Of a stretch of 64,000 nt of DNA, positions 48,055-58,687 are shown in pieces. Both the position numbers and the translations under genes were made by a program. The notes beneath the pieces are model-generated. The model was not told where the DNA came from. It saw nothing but the letters and a program-made list of their open reading frames with translations, and ran no database searches. How positions within the stretch are numbered: position 1 is the first letter of the stretch; each line of letters opens with the position of its first letter. Source of the DNA: Olivibacter sitiensis DSM 17696 (GTDB taxonomy: Bacteria; Bacteroidota; Bacteroidia; Sphingobacteriales; Sphingobacteriaceae); assembly GCF_000427965.1 (NCBI RefSeq), contig NZ_ATZA01000021.1, positions 17,649-81,648 of the forward strand. The letters are read 5' to 3'.

Positions 48055-51000
48055 ATGAAATTTTGTCAAATGAAAATTGCCTTCACCAAGGCAATTAAGG
48101 GAAGTATTTTTCTGAAGCTATTCGCGGTAGGTATATATCAAGTGATTTCCTTGCCAAGTGCAAGTTACGCTACCTATCTGCCTATCCCCATCGAAAGGCA
48201 ACAGCAAGAGATAATGGGAGTAGTGCGCGATGCAAATGGGCAAGCGTTGCCAGGTGTCACGATCCTGGAAAAAGGGACTACCAACGGCACCACTACCAAT
48301 GAGGGTGGAAAATACAGTATAAGGGTGGCAAGCAGCCAAGCGGTACTGGTATTTCGCTCAATGGGCTTTGTAGAACGCGAGGTGCCAGTCGCTAACCGAA
48401 ATGAGATCAATATCTCCCTTGCTGAAAATGCCGCCCAATTGGAACAGGTTGTGGTGGTAGGGTATGGCTCCCAGCGTAAGAAGGACCTGACCGGAGCCGT
48501 GGGCACGGTAAAGACGGAAGAGATAAAGGGCTTGCCCGTGCCGAGCCTCAGTGATGCCGTACAGGGTAGAGTGGCCGGTGTACAGGTGGTAGCCTCTGGT
48601 ACGCCGGGATCCGATGCTACATTTAGAGTGCGTGGTACGTCTACGATGAACAATAACAATCCACTTCTGGTGATAGACGGTGTTCCTGTGATGAGCGGTC
48701 TAAACAGCATTAACCCGGATGATATCGAGTCCATGCAGGTGCTCAAGGATGCTTCGGCCGCTGCAGTATACGGATCGCGTGGCGCCAATGGTGTGGTTAT
48801 TATTACTACCAAAAGGGGCAAAGGACTGTCTAACCAGCTCAATGTAAATGCCTTTACCGCTTGGCAAAATGCTACAAATATGGTAAAGATGTTGAATGCC
48901 AGTCAGTTTGCAGAGTTGCACAACGAGATGATGTCTGCCAATAACCAAGCGCTTAACCCTGAATTTGCCAATCCTAGCACTCTGGGAGTGGGAACGGATT
49001 GGCTGGACAATATATTCCGCACGGCACCCATGCAGAACTATTCCATATCCTATACGGGCAATTCCGAAAATGCCAATTATTATGTTTCTGCCAATATCCT
49101 AGATCAGAAAGGTATTGTTAATAATACGGCATACAAACGTTACACGCTGCAATTCAACAGCGACCATAAGCTGTTCGATAGGTTGACCTTTGGCAATAGC
49201 TTGACCTTGAATCACGATTTGAAGCCCCAAAATGCATACAATATACGCGAGACCATGGCTGCATTGCCCACGCAGGCCATCTATAACGAAGATGGAACCT
49301 ATGCAGGCCCTATAGGCCCGGCCAACTGGGTGGGCAATATCCGCAATCCGGTAGGGGTAAACAACTTGGTGGAGAACAATACCAAGGGCTATAACATCAT
49401 CGGTAATATATACGGCAGTTGGGAAATCATCGATCACCTGACTTTCAAGTCTACGGGCGGTTTGCAGGCCAATTTCTGGGATGATCGCACTTGGTCCCCC
49501 GCCTATAGCTGGAGCCCTACACCAGAACCCTATTCTTTCCTTTCCCAGGGAAGTAATAAGGCATTGACTTGGCTGTGGGACAATACCTTGACCTATGACA
49601 ATTATTTCAACGAGGTGCACCACGTCACGGCATTGCTAGGTACCAGTGCCCAAAACAACCGCTTCGATACCATGTTTGGCTCCGTGCAAGGCTTTGCCAG
49701 TGATGTGACGCAGCAATTGAGCAATGGGATCATGCCGCCTACGCTGGGCGGCACGGCCAATGAATGGGCCCTGATGTCCTACATTGGACGGGTCAATTAT
49801 GATTATAACGGTAAATACTTAGTTACGGCTACCATCAGACGCGACGGATCCTCGCGTTTTGGGCCTGAAAACAAATACGGTACGTTTCCTTCCGTATCGG
49901 GTGCATGGCGCCTGTCGGAAGAAGCTTTCCTAAAGGACGTAGCGTTTCTCAACGATCTGAAACTACGTGCCGGCTACGGACAGACGGGCAATCAGGAAAT
50001 CGGCAATTATACCTTTGCGGCGGTGCTGAACACCGGTCAGTATAACTTCAACGGCAATCTGGTCCCAACGGTGACACCAGATGCCATGCCCAACCCATTT
50101 GTGCGTTGGGAAGCCGTGGCACAGAGCAATATCGGTATAGATGCTTCCTTGTTTCAGGATCGCTTGTCCATTACGCTGGACGCTTACCTGAAAAACACGG
50201 AGGACATGCTCGTGCAACAAGTTGTACCTATCTCTACAGGCTATTCGGGAGACAGACCTTATGTCAATATCGGTGCCATGCAAAACAAAGGACTTGAACT
50301 GACCATTACCAGCCAAAACCTGAAAGGTACGCTGGATTGGAATACCAATTTCAATGTATCCCTCAACCAGAACAAGATTAAGCGCTTGGATGGCAACGTA
50401 CCCATTCCTGCCAATGGCATTGGCCTCAATCAGTTTCTTTCCCTGCAGCAAGTGGGCATGCCCGTGGGATCATTTTATGGTTTTGTAACGGACGGTATCT
50501 TCCAGACACAGCAGGAGATAGATGACCATGCGGTGCAGGTACCCGGTCAGGATCCGTTCAACAGGACTTCGCCCGGCGATATCCGCTTCCTTGATATGAA
50601 CAACAATGGAGTCATTGATGATGATGATCGGGCCATTATCGGTAATCCCAATCCCAAGTATATTTTTGCCATGAACAACAGCCTTTCCTATAAAGGGATA
50701 GATTTTAGCCTGTTCTTACAAGGAGTGGCTAAGGTGGATATCTATAATGCCAACCTCGCATGGCAGGAAGGCATGGCGGTAGCCGAAAATCAAACCATAG
50801 CTGTACTGGATCGATGGACTGGCCCAGGTACCAGCAATACCATGCCCAGAGCTATCTTCAACGACCCCAATAAGAATACACGTGTTTCGGATAGGTTTAT
50901 AGAAGATGGTTCGTACTTGCGTATCAAGAACGTCACCTTAGGCTATACGTTTCCGGCGTCTCTTACCAACAGGATAGGCGTTGGGAGTTTGCGCTTGTAT

Positions 51001-51138
51001 ACATCTGCCCAAAATCTTTTGACCATCACCAATTACAGCGGATTTGATCCTGAAGTTGGGGTAGGAGGTATAGACAATGGTGTATATCCGGTGACGCGCA
51101 CCATCAGCGTGGGACTTAATGTAGGCTTTACAAAATAG
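48055..51138 (+). CDS. SusC/RagA TonB-dependent receptor
   Basis: 1027 residues, complete. N-terminal signal region to about residue 43, CarboxypepD_reg-like domain (about 52-130, IMGVVRDANGQALPGVTILE), linker LEQVVVVGYGSQRKKDLTGA, plug (PLLVIDGVPVMSGLNSINPD, IESMQVLKDASAAAVYGSRG, ANGVVIITTKRG) at about 145-265, and a 22-strand barrel ending YPVTRTISVGLNVGF. Imports glycan oligosaccharides across the outer membrane with TonB energy. First gene of the dextran PUL; susD follows after 19 bp. An ATG four codons in is a possible alternative start. Confidence 0.96.
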   Translation: MKFCQMKIAFTKAIKGSIFLKLFAVGIYQVISLPSASYATYLPIPIERQQQEIMGVVRDANGQALPGVTILEKGTTNGTTTNEGGKYSIRVASSQAVLVFRSMGFVEREVPVANRNEINISLAENAAQLEQVVVVGYGSQRKKDLTGAVGTVKTEEIKGLPVPSLSDAVQGRVAGVQVVASGTPGSDATFRVRGTSTMNNNNPLLVIDGVPVMSGLNSINPDDIESMQVLKDASAAAVYGSRGANGVVIITTKRGKGLSNQLNVNAFTAWQNATNMVKMLNASQFAELHNEMMSANNQALNPEFANPSTLGVGTDWLDNIFRTAPMQNYSISYTGNSENANYYVSANILDQKGIVNNTAYKRYTLQFNSDHKLFDRLTFGNSLTLNHDLKPQNAYNIRETMAALPTQAIYNEDGTYAGPIGPANWVGNIRNPVGVNNLVENNTKGYNIIGNIYGSWEIIDHLTFKSTGGLQANFWDDRTWSPAYSWSPTPEPYSFLSQGSNKALTWLWDNTLTYDNYFNEVHHVTALLGTSAQNNRFDTMFGSVQGFASDVTQQLSNGIMPPTLGGTANEWALMSYIGRVNYDYNGKYLVTATIRRDGSSRFGPENKYGTFPSVSGAWRLSEEAFLKDVAFLNDLKLRAGYGQTGNQEIGNYTFAAVLNTGQYNFNGNLVPTVTPDAMPNPFVRWEAVAQSNIGIDASLFQDRLSITLDAYLKNTEDMLVQQVVPISTGYSGDRPYVNIGAMQNKGLELTITSQNLKGTLDWNTNFNVSLNQNKIKRLDGNVPIPANGIGLNQFLSLQQVGMPVGSFYGFVTDGIFQTQQEIDDHAVQVPGQDPFNRTSPGDIRFLDMNNNGVIDDDDRAIIGNPNPKYIFAMNNSLSYKGIDFSLFLQGVAKVDIYNANLAWQEGMAVAENQTIAVLDRWTGPGTSNTMPRAIFNDPNKNTRVSDRFIEDGSYLRIKNVTLGYTFPASLTNRIGVGSLRLYTSAQNLLTITNYSGFDPEVGVGGIDNGVYPVTRTISVGLNVGFTK

Positions 51139-51157
51139 ATGACCAAAATATAAACAG

Positions 51158-52633
51158 ATGAAAAAGATAATATATACTTGTTTTTTTGCTGTGGCACTGC
51201 TCGTCGCTGCCTGTCAGAAAGACTATTTGGAAAGGGTACCATTGGATACCATCAATACAGAAAATTATTACAAGACCGCTGCCGACGCCATTGCCGCGGT
51301 AAATGGCGCGTATCAACCCTTGCAATGGCCCAAGCTTTATAACATGCGCATGTGGACCACGGATATATGGGCCGGCAATAGCCAAGTGGGTGCGGGTGGA
51401 GGAACGGATGGGATAGAGACCCAGGATATAGCCAATTTCGTAACAACGACGGACAATGCTGCCGCGCTGGACGTATGGCGTGGACCGGCACCCGGTATTT
51501 TGCGTTGCAATACCGTATTGCAGCGTATACCCGATATCGAGATGGACGAGGAGTTGAAAAACAGGATACTGGGAGAAGCCAAATTCCTCCGGGCACATTA
51601 TTACTTTGTGCTGGTACAGTTGTTTGGTGATGTCCCCTTGATATTGCTTCCGCAAGGTCCCGAGGACGACCTGTATCCACCACGTACGCCCAAGGCAGAA
51701 GTGTATCAGCAGATTATTCAGGATTTGGCCGAAGCCATAGGCCAACTGCCCACGGCACAAAGCTATGGTGCCGAGGACAAAGGGCGGGCAAGCAAAGGCG
51801 CAGCTGCTGGGCTATTGGCCAAGGTTTACGTGACCCTCGGTCAATACGAGCAAGCATTGCCCTATATCACTCAAGTGGAGGGTATGGGTTACTCCCTGAA
51901 TGCAAATTATGCCAACAACTTCAATCCAAGCATGAAAAATGGCGTAGAATCTTTGTTTGAAGTGCAATACATTGGTAAGACCAGCGCCGACTTTTGGTCG
52001 GATGCCAATCAAGCCTCCTGGCTGAGTACTTTCATGGGCCCTAGAAACTCCAACATGGCAGAAGGTGGATGGGGCTGGAATCAACCTACCAGCGAATTTG
52101 TCAATGCCTACGAGAATGGCGATTTACGTAAAGACGCTACCATCTTTTATGAAGGTGGTCCCAATTTCGATGGCCAGGCTTATCGCGCTTCTTATTCGAG
52201 CACGGGATACAATGTCCGCAAATTTATCGTTTCCAGAAGCATTGCGCCTACATATGATGCCAGCCCGATGAATTTTCCCGTATTGCGTTATGCGGATATC
52301 TTGTTGCTGAAGGCAGAGGCCCTGAACGAACTTGGCCGCACCGTGGAGGCAGAAGAACCCTTAAACCAGGTACGTAGTCGTGCCGGACTTCCAGCCGTGA
52401 GTGGCTTGGGACAGGATGCTTTTAGACAAAAGGTATTGCACGAACGCAGGATGGAACTCGCATTTGAAGGGCACCGTTGGTTTGACCTTGTCCGTGTAGG
52501 CAATGGCCAGTATGGACTCAATTTCCTACATAGCATAGGTAAATTGAATGCTACACAGAAACACCTGCTGTTGCCCATCCCACAGCAGGAACGTGACGCC
52601 AATTCAAATTTGACTCAAAACAACGGGTATTAA
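51158..52633 (+). CDS. SusD/RagB family glycan-binding lipoprotein
   Basis: 491 residues. Lipobox ALLVAAC (Cys14). N-terminal SusD-like part with ILGEAKFLRAHYYFVLVQLF, the conserved motif of the first TPR pair, and C-terminal RagB part with PVLRYADILLLKAEALNELG, KVLHERRMELAFEGHRWFDL and a final N-N-G-Y. Lid of the SusC importer; binds glucan at the surface. Between susC (19 bp) and the GH66 gene (26 bp). Confidence 0.95.
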   Translation: MKKIIYTCFFAVALLVAACQKDYLERVPLDTINTENYYKTAADAIAAVNGAYQPLQWPKLYNMRMWTTDIWAGNSQVGAGGGTDGIETQDIANFVTTTDNAAALDVWRGPAPGILRCNTVLQRIPDIEMDEELKNRILGEAKFLRAHYYFVLVQLFGDVPLILLPQGPEDDLYPPRTPKAEVYQQIIQDLAEAIGQLPTAQSYGAEDKGRASKGAAAGLLAKVYVTLGQYEQALPYITQVEGMGYSLNANYANNFNPSMKNGVESLFEVQYIGKTSADFWSDANQASWLSTFMGPRNSNMAEGGWGWNQPTSEFVNAYENGDLRKDATIFYEGGPNFDGQAYRASYSSTGYNVRKFIVSRSIAPTYDASPMNFPVLRYADILLLKAEALNELGRTVEAEEPLNQVRSRAGLPAVSGLGQDAFRQKVLHERRMELAFEGHRWFDLVRVGNGQYGLNFLHSIGKLNATQKHLLLPIPQQERDANSNLTQNNGY

Positions 52634-52659
52634 GCAGGCTACTAACCAATTATTGAATT

Positions 52660-54465
52660 ATGAAAAAGTCAACTTATTTCTTGCATATGTGCCATAGGGG
52701 AATGCATGGTGCATGGTTCATGCTGCTGCTGGCCGTGGTCGTACTGGGCTGCAAAAAAAATCCGGCTAATGAAGAAAGCCTAGGGTTACCGTTTGACCAC
52801 AATGGCCTATTGGATTTTCGGCTCCGGGTGAATACCGATAAATCGGCCTATGCACCGGGTGAAGCCGTAGCTTTTGTACTGAACAAGGAAGTATCCGTGC
52901 CGCTTAAGGTAAAGTACAAATGGTTGGGCGAACTATTGGGCGAACAGGATATAACGGGGTCATCCTGGTCATGGATACCTCCATCGGACGATTTCAAGGG
53001 CTATTTGGCCGAAATCTACGCGCTACACGAAGGGGAAGAGTACCTACAGACAACCATAGCGGTAGATGTGTCCTCATCCTGGATCAAGTTTCCGAGATAT
53101 GGTTTTCTGTCCAAATATCCCGGTATGTCCACGCTGCAGCAGGACGAGATATTGGACAACCTGAAACGGCACCACATAACTGGCTTGCAGTTTTACGATT
53201 GGCAGTACAAACATCATAAACCATTGGCAGGTACGGTACAGTCTCCTGCACCCTCTTGGCTCAATCTATTTGGTGCACAATGCAGTGGAGCTACCGTGAA
53301 ATATTATATAGACGGTGCCCATGCCCGCAATATGAAGGCCATGGCCTACAACCTCATATTCGGTGCGGTGCAAGATGCCGAAGAGGACGGCGTATTGCCC
53401 CAATGGTACGCTTACAAGGACAATCAACGGGGTGAGATAGATAATCACCACCTCGACCCGCCTTTCCTGAGCAGTATATACTTGACCAATCCGGGCAATA
53501 CGGGCTGGCAACAATTTCTCAACGGGCAAAACAACGATATGTACGAAGTATATCCTTTTGATGGCTTTCACATGGATCAGCTGGGCAACAGGAATATGAC
53601 CCATTATGATTATGATGGCCAATCTTTCCAGATGTATGAAGGTTATGGCTCCTTTATCAACGCTGCTAAGGCTGCCAAACCGGATAAGTTTGCCGTACTG
53701 AATGCCGTAAGCCAATATGGGCAGCCGGAAATTGCCGAGGCCGCCAGCGATTTTCTGTACAGCGAGGTATGGGATGCCACCACTTACGAAGATTTGGCCA
53801 ACATCATTAAGGAGAACGATCGTTTGGGCAACTATCGGAAGAATTCGGTCATTGCCGGATACATGAACTACGGGCTTTCGGGAAGCCAAGGTTTTTTTAA
53901 TACACCGGGCGTTTTGCTGACCAATGCGGTCATTTTTTCGCATGGGGGGGCACATATCGAATTGGGCGAGCATATGCTGAGCAATGAGTTCTTCCCCAAT
54001 TCCAACCTCATCATGCGCGATAATCTGAAAGAGGCGATTATCGGCTACTACGATTTTCTCACGGCCTATCAAAACTTGTTGCGCGATGGCGGCAATTGGT
54101 ATAGCCCATCCGTCACAACTTCGGGAACCCCGGTATCCATCGCCTCATGGCCCGCTAGAAATGGCCAGGTCGCTAGCTTCGGCAAGCATGTGGGCAGTAG
54201 GGACGTTATTCACTTGATCAATTTTGTCAGTGCCAGCCATATGGAATGGAAAGACTACAACGGTACCCAAGCCGAACCGGTGCAGCTGAGCCAACTTCAG
54301 TTGCAAATAGGGGTAAATGGCTCGGTGAAAAAGGTTTGGTGGGCTTCGCCCGATGTGGACAAGGCAAAAAGTAATGCGATTGATTTTGAGCAACAGGGTG
54401 GCACCATTAGCTTGCAATTACCCAAGCTGAAATACTGGGATATGATCGTCATCGAATACAATTAA
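52660..54465 (+). CDS. GH66 dextranase, surface lipoprotein
   Basis: 601 residues. Lipobox VVVLGC (Cys31), so it is probably at the outer membrane. An N-terminal beta domain (about 45-145, DKSAYAPGEAVAFVLN) precedes the TIM barrel, where GLQFYDWQYKHHKPLAGTV, MAYNLIFG, YPFDGFHMDQLGNRN (nucleophile Asp) and DFLYSEVWDATTYEDL (acid/base Glu) follow in the order of GH66. A C-terminal beta domain closes it. GH66 cuts internal alpha-1,6 bonds of dextran; the cyclising branch carries an inserted CBM35, which is absent here, so a plain dextranase is likely. This gene gives the locus its substrate. Confidence 0.92.
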   Translation: MKKSTYFLHMCHRGMHGAWFMLLLAVVVLGCKKNPANEESLGLPFDHNGLLDFRLRVNTDKSAYAPGEAVAFVLNKEVSVPLKVKYKWLGELLGEQDITGSSWSWIPPSDDFKGYLAEIYALHEGEEYLQTTIAVDVSSSWIKFPRYGFLSKYPGMSTLQQDEILDNLKRHHITGLQFYDWQYKHHKPLAGTVQSPAPSWLNLFGAQCSGATVKYYIDGAHARNMKAMAYNLIFGAVQDAEEDGVLPQWYAYKDNQRGEIDNHHLDPPFLSSIYLTNPGNTGWQQFLNGQNNDMYEVYPFDGFHMDQLGNRNMTHYDYDGQSFQMYEGYGSFINAAKAAKPDKFAVLNAVSQYGQPEIAEAASDFLYSEVWDATTYEDLANIIKENDRLGNYRKNSVIAGYMNYGLSGSQGFFNTPGVLLTNAVIFSHGGAHIELGEHMLSNEFFPNSNLIMRDNLKEAIIGYYDFLTAYQNLLRDGGNWYSPSVTTSGTPVSIASWPARNGQVASFGKHVGSRDVIHLINFVSASHMEWKDYNGTQAEPVQLSQLQLQIGVNGSVKKVWWASPDVDKAKSNAIDFEQQGGTISLQLPKLKYWDMIVIEYN

Positions 54466-54485
54466 CCTCTTATAGACCATAAATA

Positions 54486-55952
54486 ATGAAAACCAATCAA
54501 CGTTTTTTAAATCTGCGTCTGTTGGCAGCCCTATTTGTTGGGGTGCTCTTTGCCGCTTTGGGAGGCTGCGCCAAAAGCGATTTTATTGTGCTACAAAAGG
54601 CCGATCAACCATTGGCCATTCAAGCAGATACCAATACTGTTACCCTTTATCAAAAACTGAAACGTGCCAATGCGCTCCGATTGGACTGGACCACGGGCAG
54701 CAACCAAGGAACCGGGTCAGCCATTTCCTATATCCTGCAAATAGACAAATCGGGGAATGAGTTCAAACAAGCCAGGGATTTCAGTTTAGGAAAACAGGTT
54801 TACTCCAAGGTATTTACTATTGAAGAACTCAATAATCTATTGATATATGAATTGAACCTGCCAACTGAACAGGAGAGCGAGATTGAAGCTAGGGTAGTTG
54901 CCTCTTTCACTTCCGACAAGTTGGCTGCAGAGATTTCCACACCCGTATCTGTCAAGGTCACGCCTTATAAGAAAGTGGCAGAAACTGTATTTATTTTGGG
55001 ATCGGCCACACCCGCTGGCAACGCCTTGCATCTGGCAACACCACTCAACAGAAATGCACAGGATGAGACGGTATTTTCCTACAGGGGCAGGTTGGAACCG
55101 GGCAATTACTATTTTGCCACGACACAAGACGCTCAAACGGCTACTTATTTTTACAAGGGAAGTGAAGAAGACCGGATAGTAGCCCGAGAGACTAGTGGCG
55201 GTAACGCCTTTACCATACAGGAGGCAGCAACTTATTCCATCACCCTGGATCTGGTGACGCTTGACATTACTACGTTAAAGATAGACGAACCGGCCCACAC
55301 CCAGCTTTGGGTGTTTGGCAGCGCTACGCCAAAGGGATGGGTCATCGATGATCCGGATGAAATGGAACGCGATGAGGAAGATCCGTACATCTTCCGTTAT
55401 TCTGGCGTATTGCAAGTGGGCGAACTGAAAATTCCCACGGAAACAGGCAATTTTGACCAAGACTACTATATGCCGCCCAATGAGGCAGGAAATATAAACA
55501 ATCCAGAAGTTATCCTGGTGCCCAACGGTGGACCCGATTGGAAGTGGCAAATCACAGAGGCCGGGCCTTATCAAATCGTGCTGGATTTGCGCCAGATGCG
55601 GATAACGTTTACCAAAGTGAGCCTGTATGCCCAGTTGTGGATGGTGGGAGACGCAGCACCTGCGGGATGGAATATCGATAGTCCGACACCCATGACCTTG
55701 AATCCAAACGATCCCAATGAATTTATCTATGAAGGGCCATTGAACGTGGGCGAGTTTAAGTTGCCCGTAGCTACGGGCAACTGGTCCACGGACTTTTTCA
55801 TGCCAGCGGTAAACCACCCACCATTGACGGATACCCGTGCGGCATTGGTGCCTGGTGGCGATCCCGATTACAAATGGTACATCGCACAGGCCGGAACGTA
55901 TAAAATAGTGCTCAATCAATTATTGGGAACAATCATTATAGAAAGAAAATAA
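54486..55952 (+). CDS. SusE/SusF-like surface glycan-binding lipoprotein
   Basis: 488 residues. Lipobox AALGGC (Cys28). A SusE-type N-terminal Ig-like domain (about 40-155) is followed by three related modules of about 100 residues, at about 165-255, 268-370 and 383-488. Each begins with a G-x-A-T/A-P-A-G-like strand (LWVFGSATPKGW, LWMVGDAAPAGW) and contains F-R-Y-S-G or F-I-Y-E-G followed by G-E-x-K-x-P. These are starch-module-like binding domains that hold glucan at the cell surface. The last two are near-repeats. It sits between dextranase and the six-hairpin glycosidase. Confidence 0.88.
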   Translation: MKTNQRFLNLRLLAALFVGVLFAALGGCAKSDFIVLQKADQPLAIQADTNTVTLYQKLKRANALRLDWTTGSNQGTGSAISYILQIDKSGNEFKQARDFSLGKQVYSKVFTIEELNNLLIYELNLPTEQESEIEARVVASFTSDKLAAEISTPVSVKVTPYKKVAETVFILGSATPAGNALHLATPLNRNAQDETVFSYRGRLEPGNYYFATTQDAQTATYFYKGSEEDRIVARETSGGNAFTIQEAATYSITLDLVTLDITTLKIDEPAHTQLWVFGSATPKGWVIDDPDEMERDEEDPYIFRYSGVLQVGELKIPTETGNFDQDYYMPPNEAGNINNPEVILVPNGGPDWKWQITEAGPYQIVLDLRQMRITFTKVSLYAQLWMVGDAAPAGWNIDSPTPMTLNPNDPNEFIYEGPLNVGEFKLPVATGNWSTDFFMPAVNHPPLTDTRAALVPGGDPDYKWYIAQAGTYKIVLNQLLGTIIIERK

Positions 55953-55966
55953 AGAAAATAATCCGA

Positions 55967-58675
55967 ATGTATATTTTGCCGAAGAACAGTATTTTGAAGT
56001 ATTTGCCATTGATTGGTACCTTAGCATGCATGCAGGCTTGCCAAGTCAATAATCAGGAAACCAGCAAACTGGTGACTACCTATAAAGTCGCCGATAATAA
56101 GGTAGTACAGGGAGACTATATGGCCGAGGCGTTGTCGCCTACTAAGTTGCGTTCCAACTACAAGAGCCTGGCGACTTTATATAAAAGTCCGGAACTGACT
56201 TTTAAGTTTGCCATCAATGGTAGGGATAACGAGATGCCATCCGGCAGTGATCATCGCTTGGTATTGTTGCCTGATACCGATGGTTCGGAAGTTTCCCTCA
56301 TCAAGTTTGGCGAAGCGTACGTGGATAAAAGTGAGGTGCCAAGCGATGTTTACCTTAAACGAAATACACCTGTACATATTAGGTTGGACATGCGGCATGT
56401 GCTGGCTTCCTTTGATGAAAAGGGCTATTATGAAAGCTATAACGGCAATAAGCTTTATAAGGAAGATTTTAAGGGCGTATACATGGCCGGAAGTAGTGCG
56501 CCATTGATTTGGGATTTCGACAATTTGGTGAATCATCCCGACCTACAACTGCATGATAAGGACGGTGATGGTATCTATGAGCTTGATTTGGTGCTGAACG
56601 CAGAAGAAGAACAAGCAGAAGACCGATTGTGGGAATTGAGCACTAATCTGGATGCCTATCCCAAGTACCAATCTGATCATGTATTGTCCGATGCGCTGTA
56701 CAACCTCTCTTTGGAAGAAATGACCAAGGATATAGAGGCCGATAGCACGTTTCGCACCGGTAAGGAATGGTCTGGTGTATGGACGCGCGACATCAGCTAT
56801 AGCATCATCCTGTCGATGGCTGCGCTACAACCCGAAGTGGCAAAGAAGAGCCTGATGCGCAAGGTACAAAACCAGCGCATCATCCAAGATACGGGAACAG
56901 GGGGTGCCTACCCGGTTTCTACCGATCGGATGATATGGGCCGTAGCGGCGATGGAAGTCTACAAAGTGACAGGCGATGAAGCTTGGCTAAGGCAGGTATA
57001 TCCCATTATCAAGAACAGCCTGGAAGACGATTTCCGCAATGCCTATGATATGGAGCGGGGATTGGTACGGGGCGAATCCTCTTTTCTGGATTGGCGCGAG
57101 CAGACCTATCCGAAATGGATGGAACCCAAGGATATATTCGTCTCCGAAAACCTAGGCACCACGGCGGTGCATTACCAAGGCAATAAGGTATTGGCAGAAA
57201 TGGCGGAACTCTTGGGAGACAAAACAGCTGGTGACCGCTATAGCGACATGGCAGACAAACTGAAAGCGGGTATGGTCAAATACCTTTGGATGGACGATAA
57301 GGGCTATTTTGGTCAGTACCTATATGGACAAAACTACCTGTCCTTGTCGCCAAGGGCGGAAGCACTGGGCGAGGCCTTGTCCGTCTTGTTCGATATTGCC
57401 GATAGTGAACAACAGGAAAGCATCGTGGCTCATACACCGGTCATCGACTTTGGTATTCCTTGCATTTTTCCGCAAATACCGGGCATTCCCCCTTACCACA
57501 ACGATGGCATCTGGCCTTTTGTGCAGGCCTATTGGGCATTGGCCGCCGCCAAGGTAGGCAATGAGGCTTCCCTGGTGCATAGCATCAATGCCATTTATCG
57601 TCCGGCCGCCTTGTTCCTCACCAATAAGGAAAACTTTGTGGCCAGCAATGGGGACTATGCCGGTACCCAAATCAATTCCAGTGAAATGCTATGGAGTATT
57701 TCGGGCAATCTCGCCTTGGTCTACAAAGTGTTGTTCGGCATGCAGTTCCGGCACGACGGCCTGTATTTTTCTCCTTTTGTGCCCAAGGTGTACGGAGGTG
57801 AGCATAGGCTGAGCAACTTCAAGTATAGAAATGCCGTGCTGGATATTGAATTGACGGGCCATGGCAATCAAATCAAATCGTTCCTGCTGGATGGCAAGGA
57901 GCAGCAAGATGCTCTTTTGCCCGCAAACCTAAGAGGAGCGCATCGTATAAAAATCGTATTGGCCAATAACGATACGGGTAATAAGGCGATCAACTTAATA
58001 GCCAATCAGACCAGTTTGCCGGATCCTAAGACCCAACTGAAAGGCAATCAATTGACATGGGACAAGGTTGCCGGGGCCATTGCATACCAAGTTGTGCAAA
58101 ATGGACAAGCGCTGACCAAACAAACCGAAACTAGCTATAGCATAGACACAGCAAACTATGGAGCGTATCAGGTCATTGCGCTGGACAGTGCCGGCAATGG
58201 ATCCTTTGCCGGTAAGCCCTTTATCTATTCGCCCCGGAGCGATATACAGCGATTGGACATGGCCGCTATCTTACCTCCAGACCAGCAGTATGCTGCCAAG
58301 GGAGCCGAAGGCAAGGGATATATCACCATTAATCATAAGCGACATAGGACAATAAATATACCTGTCGTAGTTGGCAAATCGGGAACTTATGCTATTGATT
58401 TCCGCTATGCCAATGGCCATGGCCCCGTCAATACGGAGAACAAGTGCGCCATCAGGACATTGCAGGCCAATGGTCAATTTGCGGGAACCTTTGTCTTCCC
58501 ACAGCGCGGTAAGGCCGAATGGTCCAACTGGGGCTATAGCAATGCCGTGCAAGTGAAGTTGAACGAGGGAGCCAATATATTGATACTAAGTTTTGAACAG
58601 CCCGTGAACGATAATATGAACCTGGCTGTCAACGAAGCCCTGTTGGACGAGGTAAGGCTGATTAGGCTAGATTGA
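55967..58675 (+). CDS. Six-hairpin (alpha/alpha)6 glycosidase with C-terminal accessory domains
   Basis: 902 residues. Lipobox ACMQAC (Cys25). N-terminal beta domain to about 215, then an (alpha/alpha)6 barrel at about 220-665: KEWSGVWTRDISYSIILSMA (a W-T-R-D-x-S motif with a candidate catalytic Asp), SSFLDWREQTYP, YHNDGIWPFVQAYWALAAAK and SSEMLWSISGNLALVYKVLF. A fibronectin-III-like module follows at about 685-760 and a CBM6/35-like beta sandwich at about 765-900. I cannot place the barrel in a numbered GH family with confidence. In this locus it should trim alpha-1,6-gluco-oligosaccharides. Confidence 0.8.
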   Translation: MYILPKNSILKYLPLIGTLACMQACQVNNQETSKLVTTYKVADNKVVQGDYMAEALSPTKLRSNYKSLATLYKSPELTFKFAINGRDNEMPSGSDHRLVLLPDTDGSEVSLIKFGEAYVDKSEVPSDVYLKRNTPVHIRLDMRHVLASFDEKGYYESYNGNKLYKEDFKGVYMAGSSAPLIWDFDNLVNHPDLQLHDKDGDGIYELDLVLNAEEEQAEDRLWELSTNLDAYPKYQSDHVLSDALYNLSLEEMTKDIEADSTFRTGKEWSGVWTRDISYSIILSMAALQPEVAKKSLMRKVQNQRIIQDTGTGGAYPVSTDRMIWAVAAMEVYKVTGDEAWLRQVYPIIKNSLEDDFRNAYDMERGLVRGESSFLDWREQTYPKWMEPKDIFVSENLGTTAVHYQGNKVLAEMAELLGDKTAGDRYSDMADKLKAGMVKYLWMDDKGYFGQYLYGQNYLSLSPRAEALGEALSVLFDIADSEQQESIVAHTPVIDFGIPCIFPQIPGIPPYHNDGIWPFVQAYWALAAAKVGNEASLVHSINAIYRPAALFLTNKENFVASNGDYAGTQINSSEMLWSISGNLALVYKVLFGMQFRHDGLYFSPFVPKVYGGEHRLSNFKYRNAVLDIELTGHGNQIKSFLLDGKEQQDALLPANLRGAHRIKIVLANNDTGNKAINLIANQTSLPDPKTQLKGNQLTWDKVAGAIAYQVVQNGQALTKQTETSYSIDTANYGAYQVIALDSAGNGSFAGKPFIYSPRSDIQRLDMAAILPPDQQYAAKGAEGKGYITINHKRHRTINIPVVVGKSGTYAIDFRYANGHGPVNTENKCAIRTLQANGQFAGTFVFPQRGKAEWSNWGYSNAVQVKLNEGANILILSFEQPVNDNMNLAVNEALLDEVRLIRLD

Positions 58676-58687
58676 TATTATTCCCGA